NCBI RefSeq assembly: GCF_002980495.1
Contig: NZ_PVBR01000028.1
Span: forward strand, 1 to 56,159
Origin: Phyllobacterium phragmitis
GTDB taxonomy: Bacteria; Pseudomonadota; Alphaproteobacteria; Rhizobiales; Rhizobiaceae
Length of the DNA: 56,159 nt
Direction: 5' to 3'
Position numbers and translations under genes: made by a program. The notes under the pieces are model-generated. The model saw only the letters and a program-made list of their open reading frames with translations. It had not been told where the DNA came from and made no database searches. Shown one piece after another: positions 17,626-27,103 of the stretch. How positions within the stretch are numbered: position 1 is the first letter of the stretch; every line of letters starts with the position of its first letter.

Positions 17626-18696
17626 CTAATCCCGGGGCGGAGCCGTCGACCCGCGGACGACGAGCTCCACATCGATCTTCTCCCGCCAGGTTTCGCCGCT
17701 GTGGTCCAGGATCGCCCTCACCGCCCGGCAGCCGATTTCCGCGATAGGCTGCTGGATGGTGGTGAGCGGCGGGCTGGAGGTGGTGCTCTCCGGCACACCG
17801 TCGAAGCCGACGATCGAAACGTCACCGGGCACCGAGATCCCCCCTGCCTTGAGCCAATCCATGGCGATGAATGCGATCCGATCCGATTGCGCGAGGATCG
17901 CCGTCGGCGGCACAGGCGACGAGAAAATCTCCTCCAGCGCCGGGTGAATGGTGGCTTCGTCGCTCTGGGTTTCGAAGATCGGCACCGCCGCCGTATCGAT
18001 GCCGAACGCTTCCAGCGCCTCGAAATAGCCTCTCACGCGATCGCCCGACGCCGATGTCGTCGTCGTATTCACGCGCTCCATGGCAACCTTGCCGAAGCCG
18101 CCTTCACCGGACTGCATGGCGAGAACGGCAAATCGGCGATGCCCGAGCTCCGCCAGATGCCGGGCGACCAAACGCGCGCCTTCGACATTGTCGATGCCGA
18201 CCGCCGACATGGTCTCGTCCCTATGACCAAGGGTCAGCGCGACGAACGGCAACTGCCGCTCGTGCGACAAGGCGACCAGCCGCTCCGCGCCTTCGAGGCA
18301 GAAAAGGATGAAGCCGTCGACAAGCGCGCTGCGCATGTTCCACGCGAGCTCTTCCTCGTTTGCCGCCGAAACCAGCGAAATGCCCGTGCCGCTGGCGTCG
18401 CAGGCCTCGGTGATGCCCGTCATCAGGACACGAGCGAACGGATCCTCGAAAAAATAGCCGAGCGGCAGCACCGTCGCGACGCCGATGGCATTCACCTTTC
18501 CCGCACTCAACAGCCGCCCCTTGGGGTCCGGGCCGTGATAGCCGACTGATTTGGCGACTTCGATCACGCGCCGGCGGACTTCGTCCCGCACGATTTCCGG
18601 CCGGTTGAAAACATTGGAAGCAGTGCCTTTGGAAACGCCCGCCGCCCTGGCGACATCGGCCAATGTCGCTGCCTTTCCGAAGGTGATCTCTGCCAT
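17626..18696 (-). CDS. LacI-family repressor
   Basis: A 356-residue regulator with a helix-turn-helix at residues 11-31 (TLADVARAAGVSKGTASNVF), a hinge at about 46-62, and a sugar-binding-type effector domain (DGFILFCLEGAERL, VSIVGFDGVPESTTSSPPLTT). Three near-identical 14-bp TTGAACCGGTTCAA operators lie in its 170-bp upstream region, around a promoter reading toward a DUF1127 gene. No sugar operon is next to it. Confidence 0.9.
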   Translation of the reverse strand: MAEITFGKAATLADVARAAGVSKGTASNVFNRPEIVRDEVRRRVIEVAKSVGYHGPDPKGRLLSAGKVNAIGVATVLPLGYFFEDPFARVLMTGITEACDASGTGISLVSAANEEELAWNMRSALVDGFILFCLEGAERLVALSHERQLPFVALTLGHRDETMSAVGIDNVEGARLVARHLAELGHRRFAVLAMQSGEGGFGKVAMERVNTTTTSASGDRVRGYFEALEAFGIDTAAVPIFETQSDEATIHPALEEIFSSPVPPTAILAQSDRIAFIAMDWLKAGGISVPGDVSIVGFDGVPESTTSSPPLTTIQQPIAEIGCRAVRAILDHSGETWREKIDVELVVRGSTAPPRD

Positions 18697-18741
18697 GCGT
18701 CCTCGCCGATTGACCGTTCAATCCTTGATATAGCATCGATC

Positions 18742-18838
18742 TTGAACCGGTTCAAATTCTGACTTGACGGGCATAATGCAAGGCGTATTATTTGAACCGG
18801 TTCAACCGGCGTCGACTTCACGAATTGAACCGGTCCAA
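18742..18838 (+). promoter_or_regulatory. LacI-controlled promoter with three operators
   Basis: Perfect TTGAACCGGTTCAA palindromes lie at 18742-18755 and 18792-18805, and a one-mismatch copy TTGAACCGGTCCAA lies at 18825-18838. A sigma70-type promoter TTGACG (18764-18769), 16-bp spacer, TATTAT (18786-18791) faces the DUF1127 gene. Operator 1 is upstream of the -35 box and operator 2 abuts the -10 box. A degenerate fourth site, TTGACCGTTCAA (18710-18721), is next to the repressor start. Confidence 0.85.
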
Positions 18839-18866
18839 TCCTACAATCTTCGGAAGGAACCTCCAA

Positions 18867-19130
18867 ATGACCACGACAACGGTTTCCGGAGAAATTCGCG
18901 AAGAACGCGTCAGATATGATTTTCTCGGCACCCTAAAGGCCGGTTGGCGGGCCATGCGGCGTCACCGTCAGGAACGCCGTGCGCTCGTTGCCCTTTCGCG
19001 CCTTCCCCCGCACGTCATCCGCGACATGGGTTGCGATCCGGAGCAGATATATGCGGCGCTGGATGGCAGCTGGGACGAGGTCGATCCCGGTAATTTCAGG
19101 AACCATCTGCCCAGGAAGGAACGTATTTAG
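18867..19130 (+). CDS. DUF1127 (YjiS-like) small protein
   Basis: An 87-residue basic protein whose C-terminal half, ALSRLPPHVIRDMGCDPEQI, matches the arginine-rich DUF1127 motif (L..L....LRD.G). Such proteins are common in alphaproteobacteria; short members have been linked to RNA binding and phosphate or carbon responses, but this one is longer than the usual 45-70 residues. A GGAAGGA box (18852-18858) precedes the ATG. It is the only gene downstream of the three-operator LacI promoter. Confidence 0.8.
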   Translation: MTTTTVSGEIREERVRYDFLGTLKAGWRAMRRHRQERRALVALSRLPPHVIRDMGCDPEQIYAALDGSWDEVDPGNFRNHLPRKERI

Positions 19131-19216
19131 GGCGACCACCAGCACCTTGCGGCTTTGCGCGGCTAGCGATTTGATCCGGTCAATCAGCAGATCAGGCGGC
19201 AGCGCCCTCTTTCCTG

Positions 19217-19657
19217 CTACGCGGTCAATGCCAGACGCTGCCGTATTCCCTGAGGCTTGGCGACAAGATCAGACAGGCTGAGCCGGTCAAGTTCCGCAAT
19301 GAAAGACCCGAGCGCCCGCTGCAACGCAGCGGTGAGACGGCAGGCGCCGATCAGTACACACTCCGACGGCCCGTTTCCCAGACATGACACCAGGGCCATA
19401 TCAGTTTCGAGCGCTTGCACGACCGCTCCCATTCGGATGTCCTCGGGCGCCTTCGCCAACATCAATCCGCCGCCGCGGCCGCGAACGGTTTTCACAAGTC
19501 CAAGACCGACCAGCGTCTGGACAACCTTCATCAGATGGTTCTTCGAAACCCTATGGCGCCTCGCGAGATCGTCGATCGTAACGAGCCGGCCGTCCATGAC
19601 GGCCAGCGTCATGAGCACTCGAAGCCCGTAATCGGTATGAACCGTCAGTTTCATCAA
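19217..19657 (-). CDS. nsrR: NsrR-like Rrf2-family nitric oxide-sensing repressor
   Basis: A 146-residue winged-helix regulator. The DNA-binding part (VTIDDLARRHRVSKNHLMKVVQ, residues 26-47, then GLVKTVRGRGGGLMLA) is typical of Rrf2 proteins. Three cysteines (Cys92, Cys100, Cys106 in SCLGNGPSECVLIGAC) sit where NsrR binds its iron-sulfur cluster. The next segment, RLTAALQRALGSFIAELDRL, is also NsrR-like. It is divergent from a truncated haemoglobin gene with two shared palindromic sites, so a nitric oxide response is likely. Confidence 0.9.
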   Translation of the reverse strand: MMKLTVHTDYGLRVLMTLAVMDGRLVTIDDLARRHRVSKNHLMKVVQTLVGLGLVKTVRGRGGGLMLAKAPEDIRMGAVVQALETDMALVSCLGNGPSECVLIGACRLTAALQRALGSFIAELDRLSLSDLVAKPQGIRQRLALTA

Positions 19658-19668
19658 TCACTCCAAAT

Positions 19669-19724
19669 GAGGTATTTACAATACCTCTTTTCCTACTTAA
19701 TAAAAGAGGCATCTAGAATACCTT
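19669..19724 (+). promoter_or_regulatory. NsrR operators and haemoglobin promoter
   Basis: Site 1, GAGGTATT-TAC-AATACCTC (19669-19687), is a perfect 8-bp-arm palindrome. Site 2, GAGGCATC-TAG-AATACCTT (19706-19724), is a weaker copy with the same spacing. A promoter TTTACA (19675-19680), 17-bp spacer, TAATAA (19698-19703) lies between them, so bound repressor would cover the -35 box and the start region. Confidence 0.82.
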
Positions 19725-19737
19725 TTACGGAACGCCG

Positions 19738-20166
19738 ATGCTCCCTCCCCGACCAGCAGAGATGTCAGAAGCACTTGTCGCAAAGCTCGTGCATAGCTTT
19801 TATGGCCGCATCCGCGAGGACGCCGTTCTAGGCCCGATTTTCGAACAACGGGTCGGCCACCGCTGGAATGAACATCTCGCCACCATGGTGGATTTCTGGT
19901 CCTCGGTCGCGCTGACGAGCGGCCGCTACAGCGGCAGACCGCATGCGGCGCATCATGGCCTTGGTCTTAAGCCGGAGCATTTCCAGCGCTGGCTGGCGCT
20001 GTTCGAAGCAACCGTGAGCGAGGTTTGCCAGGGGCAGCCCGCGGCTTTCTTTATCGATCGTGCCCAACGCATTGCCGAAAGCCTGCAGATCGGCCTGAAC
20101 ATCGGGCCGAATGCGTTGCACCTCCCGCCACGCGCAACTGCCGAGGGCGGAGCGAAACGTTCCTGA
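19738..20166 (+). CDS. Group III truncated haemoglobin
   Basis: A 142-residue haem protein of the trHb3 class. Diagnostic parts are the B-helix pair Phe21-Tyr22 (HSFYGRIRED), LGPIFEQRVGHRWNEHLATM, VDFWSSVALTSGRYSGRPHAAHHGL, and the probable proximal His81 with Trp85 (KPEHFQRWLALF). Known roles in other bacteria include nitric oxide or peroxynitrite handling, which fits the divergent NsrR gene. ATG 19762 (MSEALV) is an alternative start closer to the family consensus. Confidence 0.9.
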   Translation: MLPPRPAEMSEALVAKLVHSFYGRIREDAVLGPIFEQRVGHRWNEHLATMVDFWSSVALTSGRYSGRPHAAHHGLGLKPEHFQRWLALFEATVSEVCQGQPAAFFIDRAQRIAESLQIGLNIGPNALHLPPRATAEGGAKRS

Positions 20167-20231
20167 ACCAGCCTGTGCTGGTGGCCATCGCGTCGACGCA
20201 CGCCAGGGATCGGGACAGAAATAAGCGATGC

Positions 20232-20254
20232 CACCTTCATGACGAAGGTGTTTT
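20232..20254 (+). terminator. Terminator after the truncated haemoglobin gene
   Basis: A 7-bp stem CACCTTC / GAAGGTG (20232-20238 and 20244-20250) with loop ATGAC is followed by TTTT. It lies 66 bp beyond the haemoglobin stop. Confidence 0.65.
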
Positions 20255-20356
20255 CATCCTTGGTTAGAAATTTTTCGGCGACTTTATCAGGCGCATAGCC
20301 CCACCGGTCGAAACAGGTCTTGCAACATGTTATCCTCCCGCTAATCGCCCCATATT

Positions 20357-20370
20357 GTATGACATCGTAT
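20357..20370. promoter_or_regulatory. Candidate FadR-type operator upstream of the regulator gene
   Basis: GTATGACATCGTAT lies 31 bp before the regulator ATG. A related palindrome (21241-21254) lies before kdgD. The reverse complements of both share ATGTCAT and TACAA elements with different spacing, so the match is suggestive only. Confidence 0.35.
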
Positions 20371-20400
20371 TAGGAGATAAAATTCGTATCAAGGTCTCTT

Positions 20401-21213
20401 ATGAAAAAGACATCCCACAACGTACACTCGCCAAATATGGATTTGAAAAATAAGGGAATGCCGGGGATGAAAGTGGAACGAATGGCAGGTACTGGCAAGA
20501 GAGAAACACTTACAGAACAACTTGTTAAGCAGATCGCGGAGCGAATTGCCGCCGGCCGCTACAAGCGTGGAGACAAGCTTCCGACCGAACAGGAGCTCAT
20601 TGCCGAGTTCAATGTCAGCCGCACCGTCGTTCGCGAGGCGATCTCCAATCTGAAGGCAAAAGGTCTCGTCCAATCGCAACAAGGTGTCGGGGTATTCATT
20701 CTTAGGGATATTTCGTTGAATGCCTTCCGCATCGAGGAAGAAAACCTCGAGCTGATGGAGGAAATCATCAGCGTCATGGAACTGCGTATCAGCATCGAAC
20801 TGGAGGTCGCGGCACTTGCGGCCATTCGCCGAAGCGATGAAGATCTTCGCAAGATGAAGGCCGCACTCGACCTGATGAGTGAGGCGATACCGCGTGGAGA
20901 GAGTTCGATTCACGCCGATCTGGAGTTTCATCGAGCGATCGCCAGCGCAACAAGGAACAAGCATTTTCTCGCCATTTTCAACTATTTAGGCGAAGTTCTC
21001 ATCCCGCGTGCGCGCGTTCAGACCCACAAGCTCAATGGCGCTACCCAACAGGAGTATCTTGAGCGGATCAGCCAGGAACATCAGCAGATTTTCCTCGCCA
21101 TTAAAAACCAGGATCCCGACGGCGCACGCGCGGCAATGCGCCTGCATCTCGGCAGCAGCCGCGACCGGCTGCGCCTCGCCATGGAACGGTCGTCCCGAGC
21201 CGACACCGGGTAA
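20401..21213 (+). CDS. GntR-family regulator, FadR subfamily
   Basis: A 270-residue regulator. The winged helix is at about residues 36-100 (LTEQLVKQIAERIAAGRYKR, then LPTEQELIAEFNVSRTVVREAI), followed by an all-helical FCD domain with metal-binding residues in DLEFHRAIASATRN and the late EHQQIFLAI. The first ATG (20401) is assumed; ATG 20458 or 20467 would give a start nearer the family consensus. It precedes kdgD by 85 bp in the same direction and probably senses a hexarate or keto-deoxy sugar acid. Confidence 0.85.
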   Translation: MKKTSHNVHSPNMDLKNKGMPGMKVERMAGTGKRETLTEQLVKQIAERIAAGRYKRGDKLPTEQELIAEFNVSRTVVREAISNLKAKGLVQSQQGVGVFILRDISLNAFRIEEENLELMEEIISVMELRISIELEVAALAAIRRSDEDLRKMKAALDLMSEAIPRGESSIHADLEFHRAIASATRNKHFLAIFNYLGEVLIPRARVQTHKLNGATQQEYLERISQEHQQIFLAIKNQDPDGARAAMRLHLGSSRDRLRLAMERSSRADTG

Positions 21214-21240
21214 GTGGTGGAGAAACAGCTAAGCTCACTT

Positions 21241-21254
21241 GTATGATGACATAC
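21241..21254. promoter_or_regulatory. Candidate operator upstream of kdgD
   Basis: GTATG-ATGA-CATAC is a palindrome with 5-bp perfect arms, 44 bp before the kdgD start, and is followed by GTCATG. It resembles the FadR-subfamily site form GTATGAT..CATAC. It is the likely target of the GntR protein encoded just upstream. Confidence 0.45.
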
Positions 21255-21280
21255 GTCATGCTAGGCAGGATTGAACATAG

Positions 21281-22222
<942 letters not shown>

Positions 22223-22426
22223 AGCCGGAATGCGCCCAGGCCATAGTACGCCAGAAAGGCAGAAGCTGGTTTTCTGTTCAAATCCCGTACAAAAAGGATT
22301 GGAGCGGTTCCCAGCTTCCCTTTGAAGGAGCGGCTCCGATCGGCGGGGAGCGGCCATCTGCACTCCGCCACTGCAGCGTGGCTTTCCCATATTTCAGCGC
22401 GTGATGAAGCCATCATGGTCGCGAAC

Positions 22427-23209
22427 TCAGCCTGCCGGAATTGGCCGCCATACGAGCAGACGCTTCTCCACCAGGCTTACCAGCCAATCGACGACGAGGA
22501 CGAAGAACGTCAGCACGAACATGCCGGCAAAAACGCCCGTGACATCGAAAACGCTTTCCGCTTCGTGGATCAGATAACCGAGCCCGGCTGCCGATCCCAG
22601 ATATTCACCGACAACAGCGCCGACGACCGCAAACCCGACCGAGGTGTGAAGCGATGAAAACATCCATGACATCGCCGAAGGCAGATAGACGTGCCGCAAG
22701 AGCTGGCGTCCGTTCATGCCAAGCATCCGGGCATTGGAAAGAACGGTGGGGCTGACTTCCTTGACGCCCTGATAGACGTTGAAGAAGACGATAAAGAACA
22801 CCAGCGTCACCCCGAGCGCCACCTTGGACCATATTCCAAGTCCAAGCCAGAGCGCGAATATCGGCGCAAGGACAACGCGCGGCAAGGCATTGGCGGCTTT
22901 GACATAGGGGTCGAAAACCGCGGCGAGCAGAGGCTTGCGCGCAAACCAGAAGCCGATGATCACACCGCCCATGGAGCCGATGATGAAAGCGAGCGTCGCT
23001 TCGGTTAGCGTAATGCCGAGATGATACCAGATCGATCCGTCAATGAACCAATCGACGATCCGCTTGCCCACCGCGATTGGTTCGGCAAAGAAAAAACTGA
23101 TCGTCCTGGGATCACCGAAAAGCGTGGTCGTGGAAGCGATGTGCCAGATGACCAGCACGATCAGCGCGACCGATAATTGCAGCAATAACAATATCCGCTT
23201 GTCGATCAT
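22427..23209 (-). CDS. ABC transporter permease, SsuC/TauC type
   Basis: A 260-residue inner-membrane protein with about six hydrophobic segments and the permease loop motif in YLPSAMSWMFSSLHTSVGFA, with the EAA-like LSNARMLGMNGRQLLRHVYL. It is the last gene of the SBP-ATPase-permease operon and overlaps the ATPase stop by 4 bp. The 204-bp gap to the convergent kdgD gene shows nothing recognisable. Confidence 0.88.
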   Translation of the reverse strand: MIDKRILLLLQLSVALIVLVIWHIASTTTLFGDPRTISFFFAEPIAVGKRIVDWFIDGSIWYHLGITLTEATLAFIIGSMGGVIIGFWFARKPLLAAVFDPYVKAANALPRVVLAPIFALWLGLGIWSKVALGVTLVFFIVFFNVYQGVKEVSPTVLSNARMLGMNGRQLLRHVYLPSAMSWMFSSLHTSVGFAVVGAVVGEYLGSAAGLGYLIHEAESVFDVTGVFAGMFVLTFFVLVVDWLVSLVEKRLLVWRPIPAG

Positions 23210-24054
23210 TGCCGCTCTTCCGCCTGTCTGTAGCCCTTGAGCACTTCTTCCTTCAGCGCGTTCCAGATTTCCCGATGTATCTCCTGGAACTGCGGTTCCG
23301 ATTTTATATCGGCGATATCGCGTGGACGCGGCAGGGTAATGCTGTAATCTCCGATGATCCGTGAGGATGGACCTGCCGACATGATGATGACCCGGTCGGC
23401 AAGACCGATGGCTTCATCGAGATCGTGGGTGACGAACATCACGGCTTTGCGGTCCGCCGACCACAGATCGAGGAGAAGATCCCCCATGATCAGCCTGGTC
23501 TGCGCATCCAGCGGCCCGAAAGGTTCATCCATCAAAATGATTTGCGGATCCCGGATCAGAACCTGCGCCAAGCCGACACGCTTGCGTTGACCTCCCGAAA
23601 GCATGTGCGGATAACGATCGCAGAAAGCCGACAGCCCGACTTTTTCCATCCAGAGACGCGCCTTCTCGAGCGCCTCGCGACGGGGTATGCCCGCGATCTC
23701 AAGCCCGATCGCAACATTATCGATGGATGTCTTCCAGGGCATCAGCGAATCCTGCTGGAAGAGATAGCCCGCATGACTGTTCAGCCCGGTGTGGTCCTTG
23801 CCGAATATCCTGATCCTGCCCTGTGCAGGAACAAGAAGTCCGGCGGTCGCGTTAAGCAGGGTAGACTTTCCGCAACCGGTCGGACCGACGATCGCCACGA
23901 ATTCGCGATCCCTTACGCTGAGATGCGTTTGTCCAACGGCCTCATAATTTGTGCCGTCGGCCATGGGGAATGCAATCGTGATGTCCTGAAGCTCAACGGC
24001 ATATGATTGCGTGCGCCCGGACCCCCCAGCCTGAAACGTCTGCTCGATCTTCAT
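23206..24054 (-). CDS. ABC transporter ATP-binding protein, SsuB/TauB type
   Basis: A 282-residue ATPase with Walker A GPTGCGKST (about residues 56-64), Q-loop YLFQQDSLMPWK, signature LSGGQRKRV, Walker B IILMDEPFGPLD and switch VTHDLDEA. I start it at ATG 24054, 11 bp beyond the binding-protein stop; the frame stays open upstream inside that gene. It would energise import of a sulfonate, nitrate, taurine or pyrimidine-precursor type ligand. Confidence 0.88.
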   Translation of the reverse strand: MKIEQTFQAGGSGRTQSYAVELQDITIAFPMADGTNYEAVGQTHLSVRDREFVAIVGPTGCGKSTLLNATAGLLVPAQGRIRIFGKDHTGLNSHAGYLFQQDSLMPWKTSIDNVAIGLEIAGIPRREALEKARLWMEKVGLSAFCDRYPHMLSGGQRKRVGLAQVLIRDPQIILMDEPFGPLDAQTRLIMGDLLLDLWSADRKAVMFVTHDLDEAIGLADRVIIMSAGPSSRIIGDYSITLPRPRDIADIKSEPQFQEIHREIWNALKEEVLKGYRQAEERQ

Positions 24055-24064
24055 CTGGATTGTC

Positions 24065-25084
24065 TTATCCCTGGATGAAGCGATCATCGAAGGTAGCCGC
24101 AAGGTCGACATCGGCCTGTGCAAACTGGGGATCGAGCGTTTTCAGGGTGTTGAGCACGGACTGCATGCCTTCCATGGTCAAAACGCCATCAAGAGAATAG
24201 GTCGGCAGCGAACTCTTGACCGCCTTCAGATAAAGCGGCTTGTCGCCCAGCAGGTACTCGACCGGCACCGCGTCGGCGATCTCTTCAGGCGATGCGTCAT
24301 GGATCCATTTCAGGGATTTGACGAATGCTTTGACCAGCGCCCTGGACGTATTGGGATTCTCATCGGCGAATTCCTTTTTGACATAAAGAACCGCAGCTGG
24401 ATTGGAACCGCCAAACAGGGCCCGCGTCCCGGCCTCCGTACGCGTGTCGATAAGGACCTCTATGTCGCCATCGGATTCGAGTTTTGCGATGACGGGGTCG
24501 AGATGGGAAATGATATCGACCTGCCCCTGCTTGATAGCGGCAACGGCGCTGGCGCCACCGCCAATGCCGATGAGCGGCGCATCGTTGGCCTTCAATCCGG
24601 CTTTGACCATGGCGTATTGCGCGGTGAGTGCCGTCGACGACCCGGGTGCGGTGACGCCTATTTTATACCCGGCAAAGTCGGCGGACGACTTGATCTTGTC
24701 GGCCAGTTCCTTGCGAACGGCAATCACGATAGCGGGAAAGCGGCCCAGCTCGCATAAGGCCCTGATGTCCTGCCCTTTGACCTGCATGCGGATCGTGTGT
24801 TCGTAAGCGCCGGTCACGGCATCCACCGATCCGCCGATCAGGGCCTGCAAGGACTTCGAACCACCGCCAAAATCGTTGATCGCGACATCGAGACCTTCTT
24901 CCTTGAAGAAGCCGCGACGCTCGGCGATCGTCAGGGGAAGATAATAAAGAAGAGGCTTGCCGCCGACGCCCAATGTCAGGCTGGTCTTTTCAAGCGATGC
25001 GTCAGTCTGCGCCCGGGATCTTACACTCGAAGCGCCCAGCACGGAAAGTGCTGCGCCTCCCACCAGGAATTGGCGACGTTTCAT
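24065..25084 (-). CDS. ABC transporter substrate-binding protein, SsuA/TauA/NMT1 type
   Basis: A 339-residue exported protein. The N-terminus MKRRQFLVGGAALSVLGASS has a twin-arginine signal. The mature part has YYLPLTIAERRGFFKEEGLDV (residues 48-68), GGSVDAVTGAYEHTIRM and GYKIGVTAPGSSTALTAQY, all typical of the NMT1/THI5-like family that binds sulfonates, taurine or thiamine precursors. First gene of a three-gene importer; the ligand cannot be told from sequence. Confidence 0.88.
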   Translation of the reverse strand: MKRRQFLVGGAALSVLGASSVRSRAQTDASLEKTSLTLGVGGKPLLYYLPLTIAERRGFFKEEGLDVAINDFGGGSKSLQALIGGSVDAVTGAYEHTIRMQVKGQDIRALCELGRFPAIVIAVRKELADKIKSSADFAGYKIGVTAPGSSTALTAQYAMVKAGLKANDAPLIGIGGGASAVAAIKQGQVDIISHLDPVIAKLESDGDIEVLIDTRTEAGTRALFGGSNPAAVLYVKKEFADENPNTSRALVKAFVKSLKWIHDASPEEIADAVPVEYLLGDKPLYLKAVKSSLPTYSLDGVLTMEGMQSVLNTLKTLDPQFAQADVDLAATFDDRFIQG

Positions 25085-25211
25085 ATCTTTCCTCCGCTAT
25101 TTTTCCGGATATTACAGAGACTTGAAGCAAAGAATCTCGATATTTTCCAGCTTTTGAAAAAAGCTAGCATCCGGTTTCTGGCGGCGCAAGGCGCAAGCCT
25201 TGCGGAATTCC

Positions 25212-25859
25212 TTATTGGCCGAGAGAAACGGCGACATTGACAGCGGCGGCAACGAGCACCGTATTGAAGAAAAATGAAACGATGCCGTGAAGCAGATTGA
25301 TCTTGCGCATATCCGTATTCGTGATTGCGGTATCCGATGTCTCCGCTGCCATGCCTATCACATAGGAAAAATACAGAAACTCGATCCCTCCGGGCTCCTT
25401 GTCCCCCTGGAAGGCCAGTCCACCGGCGTATTCACGCAGCATGCCGTCGGTGGCTTGCCCATCGACCGACTGCCAGTAAAGATGCGCATAATGGACAGCT
25501 GCCATCATATGGATCGCCAGCCAGCCAAGCGGCACCGCGGCAAGCGTCAAAGACAGGTCAAGCGGGTGAAAACGCTGCGCCGAATTGATCAGGACGAAGA
25601 GCGAACCGACGGCAACCATGACGGCACCGAAAGTGACGGCAAAAATGATCCAGATCGGCTCGTCGGACCTTGCGATGTTGCTTCGAAGCAAATCCGGCGT
25701 CAGTTTCAACATTTTACGTCCAGTCAACACAAGATAGACCACAAAGAACGCATCAACCGTGATGACATAGGCGACACGCGGCGCGACAATCAGGCTCACA
25801 AGAAGCGTCGCAAGTCCGACGGTGGCAGCAATATAAAAGGAATTGTGTCGCTTTCTCAC
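25212..25859 (-). CDS. DUF1345 integral membrane protein
   Basis: A 215-residue protein with about five membrane spans and the DUF1345 signatures FYIAATVGLATLLVS near the start, AVHYAHLYW (about residues 122-130), FLYFSYVIGMAAETSDTAIT (161-180) and HGIVSFFFNTVLVA. Function unknown for the family. The start is a GTG (25857-25859) behind CGGAG. The roughly 300-bp stretch to the RpiR gene holds the RpiR palindrome and AT-rich promoter-like DNA. Confidence 0.82.
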   Translation of the reverse strand: MRKRHNSFYIAATVGLATLLVSLIVAPRVAYVITVDAFFVVYLVLTGRKMLKLTPDLLRSNIARSDEPIWIIFAVTFGAVMVAVGSLFVLINSAQRFHPLDLSLTLAAVPLGWLAIHMMAAVHYAHLYWQSVDGQATDGMLREYAGGLAFQGDKEPGGIEFLYFSYVIGMAAETSDTAITNTDMRKINLLHGIVSFFFNTVLVAAAVNVAVSLGQ

Positions 25860-26110
25860 TTTATACTCCGTGGCCGGAACGGCTGGCGGCCTTTTCCATG
25901 AGTTTACCCCGGATGTTCTTCAGGAATAGTTTATCGCTACCGTGAATTGAACCATCGCATCAAGACCGGCGCTTCGTCAGCCAATCACCGGCGCGCCGCA
26001 AGGATCCGCCTAAATAGTAGCCATACCCGTCTCATGCACAGGCAATGGCCGAATGCGCTTGCGCATGATAAAAAAATATCGTTATTATCCTCGTAATGAA
26101 AATAATCAGT

Positions 26111-26134
26111 CATACGCCTGACGGCAGGCGTATG
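26111..26134. promoter_or_regulatory. Perfect 24-bp palindrome before the RpiR gene
   Basis: CATACGCCTG (26111-26120), ACGG, CAGGCGTATG (26125-26134) is a 10-bp-arm inverted repeat just upstream of the probable RpiR start at 26156. This position suggests autoregulation of the peptide operon by its RpiR protein. Confidence 0.6.
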
Positions 26135-26155
26135 CGAGGTGGAACAAGAAGATCG

Positions 26156-27103
26156 ATGGCGACGCTCCCCGGCAATCCCTCCATTGCGCAGCGCATTGCA
26201 CATGCGGCGCTGTCGCCATCGCACCGCCAGATCGCCGATTATGTGCTCGATCATCCGTTGCGGGTCGCCGCCATGCCGATCGACGAACTGGCATCCGTGG
26301 CCGGTGTCTCGGTTGCCACAGCCAATCGCTTCGCCCGGGCGCTCGGCTTTGAGGGTTACGCGCAGTTCCGCGCAGCACTTGTGCTCGGTTTCGAGAGCGC
26401 CTTGGCGCCGGTGGAAAAGCTGCGCAGCAAGCTGGACCAATCGGCTAACGTGGGCGATGTCTTTACCGCAGTACTCGCCGATATGGCCGGCAACATCGAA
26501 AGGACCCGTCAGGGGCTGGATAGGCAAGAATGCGCGCGCGCCGTCGAAACCATTCTCGGCGCATCACGGGTTTTCATCGTCGGCTTCGGCAACAGCAGCT
26601 GGCTTGGCGGCCTGCTTCTGCGCAATCTCGAGTTACATTGCGAGAACGTGCAATTGCTCGCCAGCATTGAAGGATCGTCCTATGCCGCACGGGCCCTTCA
26701 TCGTCTGAGGCCCGATGATCTGGTGATCGCGATCGCCTTTCCGCGCTATTTTTCCGACACGGTGCTGCTGGCACGGCGCGCGCACGAAGCCGGAATAGGC
26801 CTGCTGGCGCTGACCGACAGCGCCAATTCTCCCATCGCATCGCTGTCGAGCATCGCGCTTTATGCAAACACCGACAGCCAATATCACGCCAGTTCCGACG
26901 CAAGCGCGCTGGCCATGATCGAGGCGCTCAGCAGCGCCGTCGCCCACGCCTCCGGGCGATCGGTCAAAGCCGCCGAACAACTCACCGAAGCCGTGCTTCC
27001 CTGGCTGCATGGCAGCCACTCCGGCAGGCTGCGCCCCGTAGCCGAAGGGCCGACTGCCAAAGGGCGCGATCAAGCAGCCCCATCCCGCAAGGAATTGAAA
27101 TGA
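26156..27103 (+). CDS. RpiR/MurR-family regulator
   Basis: A 315-residue regulator: an N-terminal RpiR helix-turn-helix (IADYVLDHPLRVAAMPIDEL then ASVAGVSVATANRFARALGF) and a C-terminal SIS domain (FIVGFGNSSWLGGLLLRNLE, LVIAIAFPRYFSDTVLLARR). SIS domains bind phosphosugars such as MurNAc-6-phosphate. I choose ATG 26156 because a perfect palindrome covers the earlier in-frame ATG at 26132; ATG 26096 is also open. The stop overlaps the iaaA start (ATGA), so it leads the nine-gene peptide operon. Confidence 0.87.
   Translation: MATLPGNPSIAQRIAHAALSPSHRQIADYVLDHPLRVAAMPIDELASVAGVSVATANRFARALGFEGYAQFRAALVLGFESALAPVEKLRSKLDQSANVGDVFTAVLADMAGNIERTRQGLDRQECARAVETILGASRVFIVGFGNSSWLGGLLLRNLELHCENVQLLASIEGSSYAARALHRLRPDDLVIAIAFPRYFSDTVLLARRAHEAGIGLLALTDSANSPIASLSSIALYANTDSQYHASSDASALAMIEALSSAVAHASGRSVKAAEQLTEAVLPWLHGSHSGRLRPVAEGPTAKGRDQAAPSRKELK

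Noticed and set aside
25860-26155. tRNA or small RNA gene in the DUF1345-RpiR gap
   Set aside because: No cloverleaf or conserved T-loop sequence could be found; only the RpiR palindrome stands out.
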